A DNA stretch of 64,000 nt from Barnesiella viscericola DSM 18177 (GTDB lineage: Bacteria > Bacteroidota > Bacteroidia > Bacteroidales > Barnesiellaceae). The first letter of the stretch is position 1, and every line of letters begins with the position of its first letter. Both the position numbers and the translations under genes were made by a program. This document shows, in pieces, positions 42,520-52,301 of the stretch. The notes under the pieces are model-generated. The model did no database searches. It had not been told where the DNA came from and saw only the letters and a list, made by a program, of their open reading frames with translations. Where the stretch lies: assembly GCF_000512915.1 (NCBI RefSeq), contig NZ_CP007034.1:2108001-2172000 (forward strand). The letters are read 5' to 3'.

Positions 42520-43917
42520 ATGGAAACAATGAAAAGGACCAAGGTCGTCGATGCCTTCGATGCATCTCTTTACGGAACAAGGATAAACGTGAAAGGCTGG
42601 GTGCGCACGCGCCGGGGCAATAAGCACATCAACTTCATTGCGCTGAACGACGGTTCTACGATTAAAAACATACAGGTTGTAGTCGACCTCTCGAAATTTA
42701 CCGAGGCCGAGATGAAGCCTATCACGACCGGAGCCTGCATCAGCGTCATAGGTACGCTGGTCGAGTCGCAGGGCAAGGGACAGCAGGCCGAGATTCAGGC
42801 CGAGAGCATCGAGCTCTACGGCGGTGCCGACCCCGACGTATATCCCTTGCAGAAGAAGGGACACACGCTCGAATTCCTGCGTGAAATCGCCCACCTGCGT
42901 CCCCGCACCAATACGTTCGGTGCCGTATTCCGTATCCGCCATCACCTGGCATACGCCATTCACAAATATTTCAACGACCGCGGTTTCTTCTACCTGAACA
43001 CGCCGCTCATCACGGCCAGCGACTGCGAGGGTGCCGGTGCCATGTTCCAGGTTACGACGCTCGACCTCAACAACGTGCCTCGTACCGACGACGGTGCCGT
43101 CGATTACAGCGCCGATTTCTTCGGTAAACCCACCAGCCTCACCGTGTCGGGACAGCTCGAAGGTGAGCTCGGAGCCATGTCGTTGGGTGCTATCTACACG
43201 TTCGGTCCCACCTTCCGGGCCGAGAACTCCAATACGCCCCGTCACCTGGCCGAGTTCTGGATGGTAGAGCCCGAGGTTGCCTTCAACGAAATCGAGGAGA
43301 ACATGGATTTGGCCGAGGACTTCCTCAAATACCTCATTCGCTATGCCCTCGACCACTGCCAGGACGACCTCGAATTCCTCAGCCAGATGTACGATTCAGA
43401 ACTGATTGAGCGGTTGAAGTTTGTGGTCGAGAACGATTTCGTACGCCTGCCCTACACCGAGGGTGTGAAGATTCTCGAAGAGTCGGGCCACAAGTTTGAA
43501 TATCCCGTTTACTGGGGAGCCGACTTGCAGAGCGAACACGAGCGTTTCCTCGTGGAGGAGCACTTCAAGAAACCGGTTATCCTCACCGACTATCCCAAGG
43601 AGATCAAGGCCTTCTACATGAAGCTCAACGACGACGGCAAGACGGTGCGCGCCATGGACGTGCTCTTCCCCCGCATCGGCGAGATTATCGGTGGGTCGCA
43701 GCGTGAAGAGAGCTATGAGAAGCTGCTTTCGCGCATCGAAGAGCTGCATATCCCCATGAAAGATATGTGGTGGTATCTCGATACCCGTCGGTTCGGTACG
43801 GCACCCCACTCGGGCTTCGGCCTCGGGTTCGAGCGTCTGGTATTGTTCGTTACCGGTATGACCAACATTCGCGATGTGATTCCCTTCCCCCGTACACCGA
43901 AGAACGCCGAGTTCTAA
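42520..43917 (+). CDS. asnS: Asparagine-tRNA ligase
   Basis: A 465-residue class IIb aminoacyl-tRNA synthetase. The N-terminal OB fold binds the anticodon ([25 protein letters not shown]). The catalytic domain has motif 1 ([20 protein letters not shown]), motif 2 ([26 protein letters not shown]) and motif 3 ([16 protein letters not shown]). The ERLV and SNTPRHL patterns and the absence of a GAD domain fit AsnS rather than AspS. It follows the pseudouridine synthase by 83 bases with no clear promoter between. A GC-rich hairpin lies downstream. Confidence 0.97.
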   Translation: METMKRTKVVDAFDASLYGTRINVKGWVRTRRGNKHINFIALNDGSTIKNIQVVVDLSKFTEAEMKPITTGACISVIGTLVESQGKGQQAEIQAESIELYGGADPDVYPLQKKGHTLEFLREIAHLRPRTNTFGAVFRIRHHLAYAIHKYFNDRGFFYLNTPLITASDCEGAGAMFQVTTLDLNNVPRTDDGAVDYSADFFGKPTSLTVSGQLEGELGAMSLGAIYTFGPTFRAENSNTPRHLAEFWMVEPEVAFNEIEENMDLAEDFLKYLIRYALDHCQDDLEFLSQMYDSELIERLKFVVENDFVRLPYTEGVKILEESGHKFEYPVYWGADLQSEHERFLVEEHFKKPVILTDYPKEIKAFYMKLNDDGKTVRAMDVLFPRIGEIIGGSQREESYEKLLSRIEELHIPMKDMWWYLDTRRFGTAPHSGFGLGFERLVLFVTGMTNIRDVIPFPRTPKNAEF

Positions 43918-43961
43918 TTGAGGGGCGGCCGGGGTCATTCCGCCAAAGACATAAAAGGAGC

Positions 43962-43995
43962 AGCGCCGCTGCGGGTCATTTCCCGCAGCGGCGCT
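43962..43995 (+). terminator. Strong hairpin after asnS
   Basis: A perfect 14-bp stem AGCGCCGCTGCGGG / CCCGCAGCGGCGCT with a 6-nt loop. It lacks a T-run, so it may stabilise the 3' end rather than terminate by itself. Confidence 0.55.
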
Positions 43996-44094
43996 GCCGC
44001 TTTAATGATTGAGGGAGGGGAGCTTCTCCGCCATGGGAGGATTGCATATTTGAAAAATGGAAGAGGAATAGACTCCCCTCTCCCCCCTCCTATG

Positions 44095-44985
44095 TTAGAA
44101 ATAGAAGGTCATGTAAAGCGAGCCTCCCAGGCTTTCGGTACCGAAATAGATGCCGTTGCTGCCCGGTGCGTACAGGTCGGTACGCGTCTCTACTTTACCG
44201 AGGGTGGCGTTGTAACCTTCGCTTTCTACATAAGTCTGTGTACCGAAGATGTAATAAAGGCTGAGATTGACTTCGGCACCCAGTGCTATTTTGGGAGCTA
44301 CAAACCATTCAACGCCGGCACTACCCGTCAAGCCCAGATAGAAATCGCTACCGGCACCGTTTTGTTTCAGTGCACGATATCCGGTGGGGAGAGTAGGCAT
44401 GTTGGCAAATGAGTGGGACGTAGGCGATTGGTTGATTTCGGTAAGGGCGTTACCCCAGGAGTAGGTCTCTTTGGAGTTTTGGAAGGCGAAGAGCAGTCCG
44501 GCTCCGAATACTCCCTGTATCCGGCGGGACCCCTTGCGGTATTCGGCTCCCAGCAACATGCTCATGCCGTTGCGGTCATAACGGGCTCCGTCGACCACTT
44601 TGGCTTCGCTGAACGGGTTTTCGGCCAGAGCCTTGTCGTCGATTGAATAGGCTTTGTTGTTGGCCGACGAAATCATCAAACCCACGTTGGCACGCACGGC
44701 CCATTCGTCGGTGAGCATGTATTTACCCATAATCGAGACCGTAGGCATAAGTCCTTGGCCGCCGAACTTGCCGCTGGTGAAAGGCGTGCCACCCACGTGG
44801 CTCAGTTCGTTGCTTCCATTGGTCCCGTTAAAGGCATTGCCTATGTATTTCAAAATGGGGACTACATCGATACCCAGGGCCCAGTCTCCCTCTTCGGGTA
44901 AGTATTGTTTCTGTTCTTTATCTTCGGCCCACAGCATGGCTGGGAACAGGCAGGCCGACAAGATGATGGCTATGATCTTTTTCAT
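44095..44985 (-). CDS. Outer-membrane beta-barrel protein
   Basis: A 296-residue protein with a signal peptide (residues 1-20, ...FPAMLWAED). It has alternating amphipathic strands of an 8-12-stranded barrel (GDWALGIDVVPILKYIGNAF, MPTVSIMGKYMLTDEWAVRANVG, GMSMLLGAEYRKG, YLGLTGSAGVEWFVAPKIALGAEVN) and ends in the terminal aromatic YMTFYF. It is a member of the broad OmpW/PF13568-like barrel set of Bacteroidota with no assigned substrate. It lies 16 bases after the lipoprotein gene at 45002 and is co-transcribed with it. Confidence 0.82.
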   Translation of the reverse strand: MKKIIAIILSACLFPAMLWAEDKEQKQYLPEEGDWALGIDVVPILKYIGNAFNGTNGSNELSHVGGTPFTSGKFGGQGLMPTVSIMGKYMLTDEWAVRANVGLMISSANNKAYSIDDKALAENPFSEAKVVDGARYDRNGMSMLLGAEYRKGSRRIQGVFGAGLLFAFQNSKETYSWGNALTEINQSPTSHSFANMPTLPTGYRALKQNGAGSDFYLGLTGSAGVEWFVAPKIALGAEVNLSLYYIFGTQTYVESEGYNATLGKVETRTDLYAPGSNGIYFGTESLGGSLYMTFYF

Positions 44986-45001
44986 AAGAGTGCGGTATTA
45001 T

Positions 45002-46039
45002 TTATTCAAACGAACGGGTACCCCATACGGTAATATTTCTCCACATCGAGTCTTCTCCATATCCGTTATCTTTATTTTCGTTAAAGCTCATAACGGCATA
45101 TACGATGTTCTCGATCTCTTCAAACTCGGGGAACGTATAGTTTGAATAAAATCCGGGATAATTGTAGGAATTCAATTGAGCATAGACACCTTCGAGGCTC
45201 TCTTCGTCTCCGTTGGCATCGAAATGTCTGAAACTGGTTTCATAGAAACTTACAGGCTCGATTTCGAGATATTTGAGTGTTTCGCCCTTTGCCTTAACCG
45301 GAATGTTTATCGTGAAGTTGCCGCTCTCGTCGGTTGTGGCACCGAATAAGCGGACCATGTCGCCTGTTCCTCCGTTGGGTAATGTTTCTGTATAGTTGTA
45401 GGTGACGGTAATGCGAACATTAATGCCAGCCTTGGCTCCCCAATAGCGTTGCGTATTGCTTTGGTAGAGACGGCTGATACCGATTTTGCCTTTCAGGGTC
45501 TCCATTTCGCCAAAGCTCTCGACAAAAGTGCGGGGTGAGTAGCTGTACATTTGGTCTTTTACCAGAATTTCACCCGGTGAAACCGTCGCTTGAATACCGT
45601 TAATGTTGTATACCACCTCTTCGGTTTCCATGACGGGAGCATTATTTTCCCAGTCGACTACGAGGGTGCGGGTACCCATGAAGGAGGCCGGGCTGATGAT
45701 AATGTTGGTATTGTCTACGGCCGGAATTTCGATGCTGTATTTTCCTTCGGCATCAGTCGTAGTTTCGTAGGTGGTGTATCCTTGGGCCGATCCATTGGGG
45801 TCCAAGGAAGCATTGCTAACCTTGATGCTGACCTTGACGCCGGCGGCCGGACTCAGTAATTCGGAGAACTGGTTGTTGCTGAAAGCCTGTCCCTGGTTGT
45901 AGCTGAGGCTACCCACAATAGTTGCTTTTCCTTGAATGTCTCCGATTGAAAGTTCGGATTGTTCTTTTGAACAGCCTACCAACGTGGCTACGGCCAACAA
46001 GCCGATGGTCCACGATGAAATCTTACATAAGTGTTTCAT
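45002..46039 (-). CDS. Lipoprotein with two carboxypeptidase-regulatory-like domains
   Basis: A 345-residue lipoprotein (signal ending TLVGC, Cys ~23). Two beta-sandwich modules are visible. The first, ~35-150, has GYTTYETTTDAEGKYSIEIPA. The second, ~180-280, has MVRLFGATTDESGNFTINIPV. Both carry the T-T-D-x-x-G-x-(Y/F)-x-I-x-I-P pattern of CarboxypepD_reg-like domains. Its family role is unknown; the fold often mediates binding at the cell surface. It is transcribed from the promoter at 46180-46211 together with the barrel protein, suggesting a surface complex. Confidence 0.75.
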   Translation of the reverse strand: MKHLCKISSWTIGLLAVATLVGCSKEQSELSIGDIQGKATIVGSLSYNQGQAFSNNQFSELLSPAAGVKVSIKVSNASLDPNGSAQGYTTYETTTDAEGKYSIEIPAVDNTNIIISPASFMGTRTLVVDWENNAPVMETEEVVYNINGIQATVSPGEILVKDQMYSYSPRTFVESFGEMETLKGKIGISRLYQSNTQRYWGAKAGINVRITVTYNYTETLPNGGTGDMVRLFGATTDESGNFTINIPVKAKGETLKYLEIEPVSFYETSFRHFDANGDEESLEGVYAQLNSYNYPGFYSNYTFPEFEEIENIVYAVMSFNENKDNGYGEDSMWRNITVWGTRSFE

Positions 46040-46179
46040 AATAAAAGTGTTAATGATTGTTGTGGAATTTTTATGTGTTTTTATTGGCTATCTAATGGTA
46101 TCTTGGTTTTTACGGTTTTATATAAGACCCGATGCTAAAAAAAGTCCTCCTTCTTGTAGAATTTTAATATAAATATATG

Positions 46180-46211
46180 CAAGTATAAATAAAAAAGTAT
46201 AATTAACCAAA
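46180..46211 (-). promoter_or_regulatory. Promoter of the lipoprotein/barrel operon
   Basis: Minus-strand TTTG (46208-46211), 20 nt, TATACTTG (46180-46187, 7 of 8). The leader is about 135 nt. From 46212 to 46396 I see no gene or signal. Confidence 0.65.
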
Positions 46212-46396
46212 TTGAAAGAAGTTAAATTTATAATCAATGATGGACTGAATGTTATAACCTGTTGGAATCCTTTGGTTTATGAAAGTAGCTTTTTGGGAAA
46301 AAAGAGATGTGAGGTGGAGAGGCAACAGATGGAGGGGGATAATCGAGTGGCTATCGGCTCCTTGATGAAGTCGATAATAAAAAGTATCTGAGTGTA

Positions 46397-47029
46397 TTAC
46401 AGTAATTTATTGCCGTTCCAACGCAGGGTAATCGATTTGCGCAGGTAAGGTTCTATTTTTTTGAAGGTCTCGGGGTCGAGATACTTTTCCCACGAGGGGC
46501 GGGCACAGAGAGAGCCGTCGGGCTCAAAGGTATATTCCACGAGATAGATGCCTGTCGTTTGCAGGATTTCTTTTTTCTGTGTGTTGGTCAACGAGTCGGG
46601 AAAGGCGAAGAAATCGGCGGTCGACAAGGCCCGCATATGTTTCGAGGCAGGGAGTTCCCGCCAGGAGCTGTCGAAGAATCGTATGCGGCTGTCTGCGGCC
46701 GGACCATAGACCGTATTGACCAGTGCGATGAGGGTGTCGCCTCGGTCGGTCGGGTAGAGGTGCAGGGCCATTTGGCTTTGTTGCGACAGGTCGACTGTGA
46801 GGCTGTTGTCTTGCAGGAGGGTCATTGCGGTCGTGCCTCCCAGTTTGTTATCCACCTGAGCCTTCTGCCCGGCATGAAAGAGGTCGATGAGGTCCTTCCG
46901 ACGATTCACCTCGATAGAGGGGACGAGCGAGTCGGGCATGGCGACAAAGAACTGGGCGGCCGGTTCGGCAGCTTGCGACAGCCCGGCCGAAGCCAGGAAG
47001 AAGATGGATAACAGATTCCGCAGTTTCAT
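46397..47029 (-). CDS. DUF3256 family exported protein
   Basis: A 210-residue protein with a signal peptide (residues 1-20, ...LSQAAEPA). The body matches the Bacteroidota DUF3256 pattern: FFVAMPDSLVPSIEVNRRKDLIDLF, then MTLLQDNSLTVDLSQQSQMALHLYP and the C-terminal FKKIEPYLRKSITLRWNG. Function is unknown; it is probably periplasmic. The ATG at 47029 follows the promoter at 47045-47076, which excludes an upstream frame extension to 47047. Confidence 0.85.
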   Translation of the reverse strand: MKLRNLLSIFFLASAGLSQAAEPAAQFFVAMPDSLVPSIEVNRRKDLIDLFHAGQKAQVDNKLGGTTAMTLLQDNSLTVDLSQQSQMALHLYPTDRGDTLIALVNTVYGPAADSRIRFFDSSWRELPASKHMRALSTADFFAFPDSLTNTQKKEILQTTGIYLVEYTFEPDGSLCARPSWEKYLDPETFKKIEPYLRKSITLRWNGNKLL

Positions 47030-47044
47030 AACAATCGTTTGATA

Positions 47045-47076
47045 CAAAAGTAATCATTTGCCGCGGTAAGCCCAAA
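47045..47076 (-). promoter_or_regulatory. Promoter of the DUF3256 gene
   Basis: Minus-strand TTTG (47073-47076), 20 nt, TACTTTTG (47045-47052), an exact consensus match 16 bases before the ATG. Confidence 0.75.
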
Positions 47077-47100
47077 AAACAGGCAAAAATATTGCCTGCC

Positions 47101-48003
47101 CTATCGGGTGCCGAGGTAGAGGAAGAACATACCCAGCAGCACGAGCACCAGGTCGAACGACTTGCTGCGGATATTCTTCTCCTTGAACAGGAGGGCACCG
47201 GCGATGAAACTCACCACGACGCTGCTGCGGCGCACCATCGAGACAATCGAAATCATCGAGTCGGGGTAGCTGAGGGCGTAGAAGTAGACAAAGTCGGCAC
47301 AGGCCAGAAAGAGCGAGATGAAGAATATCGAGGGCCTCCACACAAACGAGGTGGTGTGCTTGCGCTGCGGGTACCACAGAAGTAGCAGCACGACGGCCAT
47401 CATGGCCATCTGGTAGTAGGAGTACCACACCTGCACCGTCATGCGGTCGAAGCCGTGCGACATGAGGTATTTGTCGTAGAGTCCGCTGGCCGCTCCCGTG
47501 ATGGTGGCCAGCACGATAAAGAGAATCCACAGGTTGTGGCGGAAGTTGATGCCCTCTTTCCGCCCCGAGAAGGAGAGCATGATGAACGAGACGATGGCCA
47601 GCAGCACACCCACCCACTGGTAGAGGTTAAGCCGTTCGCCGAAGATGAGCAGTGCCCCGATGAGGGTGAGTATTGGTTGCGAAGCCTTGATGGGGCCGGC
47701 GATGGTGATGGGCAGATGCTTGGTGGCGAAGTAGGCGCAGGTCCACGAGGTGAGCACCAGCGCTGCCTTGCCGATGATGTAGAGGTGTTCGCGCAGGGTC
47801 GAGGGGGGCACGTAGAAGAGGGAGTCGCGCATCAGGTCGGGGAATCCGTAGGAGAGTATGATGAGCGGTAGGAAGAGCAGGCTGCAAAAACAGGTGTTGA
47901 GAAACAACACGGGAATCACGGCGTTGCCGTTGAGCGACTGTTTTTTACACACCTCGTAGCAGCCCAGCAGAAAGGCCGATAGAAAAGCAAGCGATAACCA
48001 CAT
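47101..48003 (-). CDS. DMT/EamA family membrane transporter
   Basis: A 300-residue inner-membrane protein with ten hydrophobic helices in two EamA halves. The first half is marked by TKHLPITIAGPIKASQPILTLIGALLIFGERL and the second by YALSYPDSMISIVSMVRRSSVVVSFIAGALLFKEKN, the usual helix-4/5 repeat with a glutamate after the hydrophobic turn. These transporters move small metabolites or drugs; the substrate cannot be predicted. It is divergent from lgt. TACCTTTG at 48113-48120 is the probable -7 box. Confidence 0.88.
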   Translation of the reverse strand: MWLSLAFLSAFLLGCYEVCKKQSLNGNAVIPVLFLNTCFCSLLFLPLIILSYGFPDLMRDSLFYVPPSTLREHLYIIGKAALVLTSWTCAYFATKHLPITIAGPIKASQPILTLIGALLIFGERLNLYQWVGVLLAIVSFIMLSFSGRKEGINFRHNLWILFIVLATITGAASGLYDKYLMSHGFDRMTVQVWYSYYQMAMMAVVLLLLWYPQRKHTTSFVWRPSIFFISLFLACADFVYFYALSYPDSMISIVSMVRRSSVVVSFIAGALLFKEKNIRSKSFDLVLVLLGMFFLYLGTR

Positions 48004-48112
48004 CTTTTTTTACCTGTTTGAAACCATTGAAATATTCCCCGCTGTCTGCCGGCTGTTCCCGGCACGACGATGGGGACGCCTCTCTCGCTGTGAAACTGGG
48101 CGATTGGCTGTG

Positions 48113-48172
48113 CAAAGGTAGCGATTCTTTTGGCTGCATCATCTATGTAAACGCAGATTTGTGTTATCTTTG
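48113..48172. promoter_or_regulatory. Divergent promoter elements of the DMT transporter and lgt
   Basis: TACCTTTG reads leftward at 48113-48120 and TATCTTTG reads rightward at 48165-48172. The rightward start would be near 48179, which excludes a GTG start for lgt at 48181. Confidence 0.6.
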
Positions 48173-48210
48173 CATCGGCTGTGACACGGCCCACGACAGA
48201 GAATCGAATT

Positions 48211-49074
48211 ATGGAACTGCTTTACATTCATTGGAATCCCGACCCGGTGCTCTTTTCGGTAGCGGGCATCGCTATACGCTGGTACAGTATCTTCTGGCTC
48301 ATTGCCATTTGGGCCGACAGTCAGGTGGTCTATAAGCTGTATAAGTTGAAAGGGCTTCCGATGGATACGTTTCAGACCCTCTTCCTGTACAGCTTCCTGG
48401 GCATCTTTATCGGGGCACGGTTGGGGCATTGCCTCTTCTACGAACCGGGGTATTACCTGAGTCACCCGCTTGAAATCGTTCTGCCTATACACGAATTGCC
48501 CGGTGGTGGGTGGCGCTTCACCGGCTATGCGGGGCTGGCCAGTCACGGGGGGACGCTGGGACTGATTATTGCCCTGGCGCTGTTCTGCCGAAAGACCAGG
48601 ATTCACTACCTCGATATTCTCGACATGATGGGAATCGCCGCTCCCGTAGCGGCCGGGTTTATCCGCTTGGCCAACCTGATGAACTCCGAAATCATAGGTA
48701 TGCCCGCCGATGTGCCCTGGGCTTTTGTCTTCGAACGGGTGGATATGTTGCCGCGTCACCCGGCACAACTCTATGAGGCGTTGGCCTATTTCCTCTTCTT
48801 CGGGGTGATGGTGGCGATTGTGTGGCTCCGTCGCGGCCGTTGCGGGCGGGGCTTCTATTTCGGGCTCTGCATCACGCTCATCTTTCTCTTCCGTTTCTTT
48901 ATCGAGTTCCTCAAAGAGCGTCAGGTCGATTTCGAGAATGCCATGCCCATCGACATGGGGCAGGTGTTGAGTATCCCGTTTGTGGTGCTGGGCCTCTATT
49001 TCGTGATTACGCGGTGGAACAATACCGTTGTCGACAGACTGCCGAAAACGGGGCAGGGAAAATCCCGAAAGTAA
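48211..49074 (+). CDS. lgt: Prolipoprotein diacylglyceryl transferase
   Basis: A 287-residue inner-membrane enzyme that moves diacylglycerol from phosphatidylglycerol to the lipobox cysteine of prolipoproteins. Seven helices are visible. Key motifs are GIFIGARLGHCLFYEP (the YL-x-R-x-GH-like catalytic region), GGGWRFTGYAGLASHGGTLG (with the HGG loop), and AAGFIRLANLMNSEIIG (the Lgt signature G-R-x-x-N-x-x-N-x-E-x-x-G). The many lipoproteins in this window depend on it. The ATG at 48211 gives the family's normal start MELLYIHWNPDPVLF. Confidence 0.95.
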   Translation: MELLYIHWNPDPVLFSVAGIAIRWYSIFWLIAIWADSQVVYKLYKLKGLPMDTFQTLFLYSFLGIFIGARLGHCLFYEPGYYLSHPLEIVLPIHELPGGGWRFTGYAGLASHGGTLGLIIALALFCRKTRIHYLDILDMMGIAAPVAAGFIRLANLMNSEIIGMPADVPWAFVFERVDMLPRHPAQLYEALAYFLFFGVMVAIVWLRRGRCGRGFYFGLCITLIFLFRFFIEFLKERQVDFENAMPIDMGQVLSIPFVVLGLYFVITRWNNTVVDRLPKTGQGKSRK

Positions 49075-49078
49075 TAGC

Positions 49079-49519
49079 TTAAATTTCTTTCTTTAAATAA
49101 ATCATATCGACAATTTGTCTCTCTCCCTCGAAGATAGGTTGTGGATAGTGTCTGGTAAAGAATCCGGGTATCCGGTGTGAATAGCGGAATCCGCATCGTT
49201 CGTAAAAAGGTATCGTGAGGGGCGAATCGCCTGTCCCGACTTGCAAAGTTGCTCCGGCAGGACAATGGCTTTCCACATATTCGATAAGTTTGCGGGCATA
49301 GCCTCGACGCTGGAAGGAGGGATAGGTGGCCAGATTTTTGATTTCGTAGAGGTCTTCTCCTTCTCGGGTGACGACGCAGATACTCTTCAATCCCTCGTCG
49401 TACAAGGCAAACATTTCGCCCCGGTCGAGGTAGCGCTCTATCATCTTTTCACATTCGTCGGCCAACAGCAACAGGTCGAGAAAGTCTTTCTTCTCATGTG
49501 TTATGTGTTTGATCTCCAT
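49079..49519 (-). CDS. GNAT family N-acetyltransferase
   Basis: A 146-residue acetyltransferase. The acetyl-CoA-binding motif A is IKNLATYPSFQRRGYARKLIEYV (Q/R-x-x-G-x-A), and the C-terminal PFYERCGFRYSHRIPGFF is the usual beta6/beta7 region. The substrate is unknown. It lies 12 bases after truA on the same strand, so it is probably co-transcribed with it. Confidence 0.87.
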   Translation of the reverse strand: MEIKHITHEKKDFLDLLLLADECEKMIERYLDRGEMFALYDEGLKSICVVTREGEDLYEIKNLATYPSFQRRGYARKLIEYVESHCPAGATLQVGTGDSPLTIPFYERCGFRYSHRIPGFFTRHYPQPIFEGERQIVDMIYLKKEI

Positions 49520-49531
49520 AGATAGACTCTC

Positions 49532-50287
49532 TTATCGGGGCAGGAACAGGTTGTCGGGGTAGGTGATGTCGTGGAGGAACAGGGCTTTGCCCGGCACCGA
49601 GGTACCGGCGGCGCAGCGGTCTTTCTGCTCGATGATGCGGCAGAAGCCTTCGACCGAGAGCTTGCCGCGACCCACGTCGAGCAGGGTGCCCACGATGGCC
49701 CGCACCATGTTGCGCAGGAAGCGGTCGGCCGTGATGGTGAATACCTGTTGCTCCCCCTCGAGCTCCCAGCGGGCGAAGGTCACCCGGCAGTTGTTGGTCT
49801 TCACGTCGGTGTGCAGCTTGCTGAAACTGGTGAAATCGGTGTATCGGTACAGCTGCTCGGCCGCCTCGTTCATGCGGTCGAAATCGAGCGTGCCCCGGTA
49901 GCGACAGGCAAAGGTTTCGAGGAAGGGCGACTTGTGGTCGATGAGGTAATATTTGTAGGTGCGGCTGAGGGCATCGAACCGGCTGTGGGCCTCGTCGGTG
50001 ACGGAGCGTATGTCGTACACGGCAATATCGGGGGGGAGTATCCGGTTCAGACGGTCGGCCGTCTCGGCGGGATTGTCGAGCGGGGCCGGGGTGTCGAAGT
50101 GTGCCACCATGAGCCGGGCATTCACGCCGGCATCGGTGCGGCCCGCCCCGGTGACAGGTGTCTCGCGGCGCAACAAAGTAGCCAATGCCTTTTCAAGCTC
50201 GGCCTGCACGGTGATGCCGTTGGGCTGTATCTGCCAGCCGTGGTAGCGGGCACCGTTGAACGAGAGGTAGATGAAATAGCGAGACAT
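49532..50287 (-). CDS. truA: tRNA pseudouridine synthase A
   Basis: A 251-residue TruA that makes pseudouridine at positions 38-40 of tRNA anticodon arms. The start [20 protein letters not shown] and the catalytic motif [19 protein letters not shown] (nucleophile Asp) are diagnostic, as are [12 protein letters not shown] and [21 protein letters not shown]. Length is standard. Confidence 0.96.
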   Translation of the reverse strand: MSRYFIYLSFNGARYHGWQIQPNGITVQAELEKALATLLRRETPVTGAGRTDAGVNARLMVAHFDTPAPLDNPAETADRLNRILPPDIAVYDIRSVTDEAHSRFDALSRTYKYYLIDHKSPFLETFACRYRGTLDFDRMNEAAEQLYRYTDFTSFSKLHTDVKTNNCRVTFARWELEGEQQVFTITADRFLRNMVRAIVGTLLDVGRGKLSVEGFCRIIEQKDRCAAGTSVPGKALFLHDITYPDNLFLPR

Positions 50288-50305
50288 GATGGCTTTGAAA
50301 ATAGA

Positions 50306-50393
50306 GATGGATTATCGGGCGGGTTTCGAGTCGGGCGGCAGGACGGGGGCGATTCCCCTTGCACTGTGGCCCTTCCCCGGCCGATAATCCATC
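50306..50393. repeat. Long inverted repeat between speA and truA
   Basis: GATGGATTATCGG (50306-50318) and CCGATAATCCATC (50381-50393) are a perfect 13-bp inverted repeat, 62 bases apart. In the speA-to-truA transcript it would close a large stem-loop. There is no T-run. Confidence 0.7.
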
Positions 50394-50402
50394 GGGTTGC
50401 GT

Positions 50403-52301
50403 TTAGTCGTTTTCGAGATAGGTGTATCCGTAGAGGCCCGAGCGGTAGTTCGAGAGGAACTCGCGCCCCTCTTCGGGGGTGATGACTCCCGCCTTCATCG
50501 ACGAGGTAACCCACGTCTCCACGCTGCGCACCAGTTTCTTGGGCGAGAACTGCACGTAGTCGAGCACCTCGGCCACCGTTTCGCCGTCGATTACCTGGTC
50601 TATTTCGTAGCGGTCCTTATACACACTCACGTGCACGGCGTTGGTATCGCCGAAGAGGTTGTGCATGTCGCCCAGAATCTCCTGATAGGCCCCCACCAGG
50701 AAGACACCTATATAATAAGGTTCCTTGTTGTTGAGGGCATGTACGGCCAAGTGCGAGTTGGATCCGTGGGGCGAGATGAAGTTGTTGATCTTGCCGTCGG
50801 AGTCGCAGGTGATGTCCTGTATCGTAGCCGTGCGGTCGGGCCGTTCGTCGAGCCGGCTGATGGGCATGATGGGGAACAGCTGGTCGATCGACCACGAGTC
50901 GGGCAGCGACTGGAAGAGTGAGAAGTTGCAGAAATATTTGTCGGGCAACAGCTTTGAGATTTTACGCAACTCTTCGGGGGCATGCTTCATGTCCGAAGCA
51001 ATTTCGTTCACCTCGCGGGCCACCGACCAGAAGAGCTGTTCGATTTGAGCCCGGGTGCGCAGGTCGAGCAGTCCCAGACCGAAGAGGTCGAGTGCCTCCT
51101 CGCGAATCTGCAAGGCATCGTGCCACGATTCGAGCAGGCGGGGCTGGTTCATGTTGTCCCATATCTTGTAGAGCTCGTCGACCAGTTCGTGCGGGTTTTC
51201 GCCCAACTCCTCCTTCTCGTCCCAGATTGGGAGCGAGGTAGTTTCGAGCACCTCGAATACCAGTACCGAGTGGTGTGCGGTGAGCGAGCGTCCCGACTCG
51301 GTGATGATGTTGGGCTGGGGCAGGTCGTTCTTCACGCAGGCATCGACCAGTGCCGATACCGAGTCGTTTACATACTCCTGTATCGAGTAGTTCATGCTGC
51401 TCTCGCTCGACGATGAGCGGGTGCCGTCGTAGTCGACACCCAGACCTCCGCCAATGTCGACAAACTCGACGTGGAATCCCATGTTTTGCAGTTGCACATA
51501 GAATTGCGAAGCCTCTTTGAGAGCGTTCTTGATGCGGCGTATCTTGGTAATCTGGCTGCCGATGTGGAAATGAATCAGTTTGAGGCAGTCGGTCATCTTG
51601 GTCCGTTCCAGGAAATCGAGCGCATCGAGCAGTTCACTCGAATTCAGGCCGAACTTGCTGCCGTCGCCACCGCTCTCTTCCCACTTGCCGCTACCCGAGC
51701 TGGCCAGTTTGATGCGGATACCGATGTTGGGGCGAATCTTCAACCGTTTCGAGATGTCGGCAATCAGTTTCAGCTCGTTCAGTTTCTCGACCACGAGGAA
51801 GATGCGGCGCCCCATCTTCTGGGCCAGCAGGGCCAGTTCGATGTAGTTCTCGTCCTTGTAGCCGTTGCAGATGATGAGCGAGTTCTTGTCGGTATTGATG
51901 GCCAGCACCGCATGCAGTTCGGGTTTGGAGCCCGCTTCAAGGCCGATATTGAATTTTTTGCCATGGCTCACGATCTCCTCGACCACCGGTCTCATCTGGT
52001 TCACCTTGATGGGATAGATGATAAAGTTCTGAGCCGTGTAGCCATATTCGTCGGCTGCCTGTTTGAAACATTTCGAGATTTTCTCGATGCGGTTGTCGAG
52101 AATGTCGGGAAAACGCAGCAGCACGGGAGCCGTCACATCGCGCACTTGCAATTCGTCCATCAACTCTTTGAGATCGACCGAGGCATATCCCTCTCGCGGG
52201 GTTACAGCCACATGACCCTTCTCGTTGATTGAAAAATATTTCAGGCCCCAACCGTTGATGTTATACAGTTCGGCGGAGTCCTCGATACGCCATTTTCTCA
52301 T
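50403..52301 (-). CDS. speA: Biosynthetic arginine decarboxylase
   Basis: A 632-residue PLP enzyme that turns arginine into agmatine for polyamine synthesis. It is the large SpeA type: start WRIEDSAELYNINGWGLKYF, PLP lysine in IIYPIKVNQMR (Lys99), glycine-rich loop VDIGGGLGVDYDGT, and the C-terminal active-site DAC motif in VSALVDACVKN and SALVD plus FSLFQSLPDSWSIDQLFPIMP. Length is normal. A TATTTTTG element at 52354-52361 is the probable promoter, giving a leader of about 45 nt. Confidence 0.96.
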   Translation of the reverse strand: MRKWRIEDSAELYNINGWGLKYFSINEKGHVAVTPREGYASVDLKELMDELQVRDVTAPVLLRFPDILDNRIEKISKCFKQAADEYGYTAQNFIIYPIKVNQMRPVVEEIVSHGKKFNIGLEAGSKPELHAVLAINTDKNSLIICNGYKDENYIELALLAQKMGRRIFLVVEKLNELKLIADISKRLKIRPNIGIRIKLASSGSGKWEESGGDGSKFGLNSSELLDALDFLERTKMTDCLKLIHFHIGSQITKIRRIKNALKEASQFYVQLQNMGFHVEFVDIGGGLGVDYDGTRSSSSESSMNYSIQEYVNDSVSALVDACVKNDLPQPNIITESGRSLTAHHSVLVFEVLETTSLPIWDEKEELGENPHELVDELYKIWDNMNQPRLLESWHDALQIREEALDLFGLGLLDLRTRAQIEQLFWSVAREVNEIASDMKHAPEELRKISKLLPDKYFCNFSLFQSLPDSWSIDQLFPIMPISRLDERPDRTATIQDITCDSDGKINNFISPHGSNSHLAVHALNNKEPYYIGVFLVGAYQEILGDMHNLFGDTNAVHVSVYKDRYEIDQVIDGETVAEVLDYVQFSPKKLVRSVETWVTSSMKAGVITPEEGREFLSNYRSGLYGYTYLEND

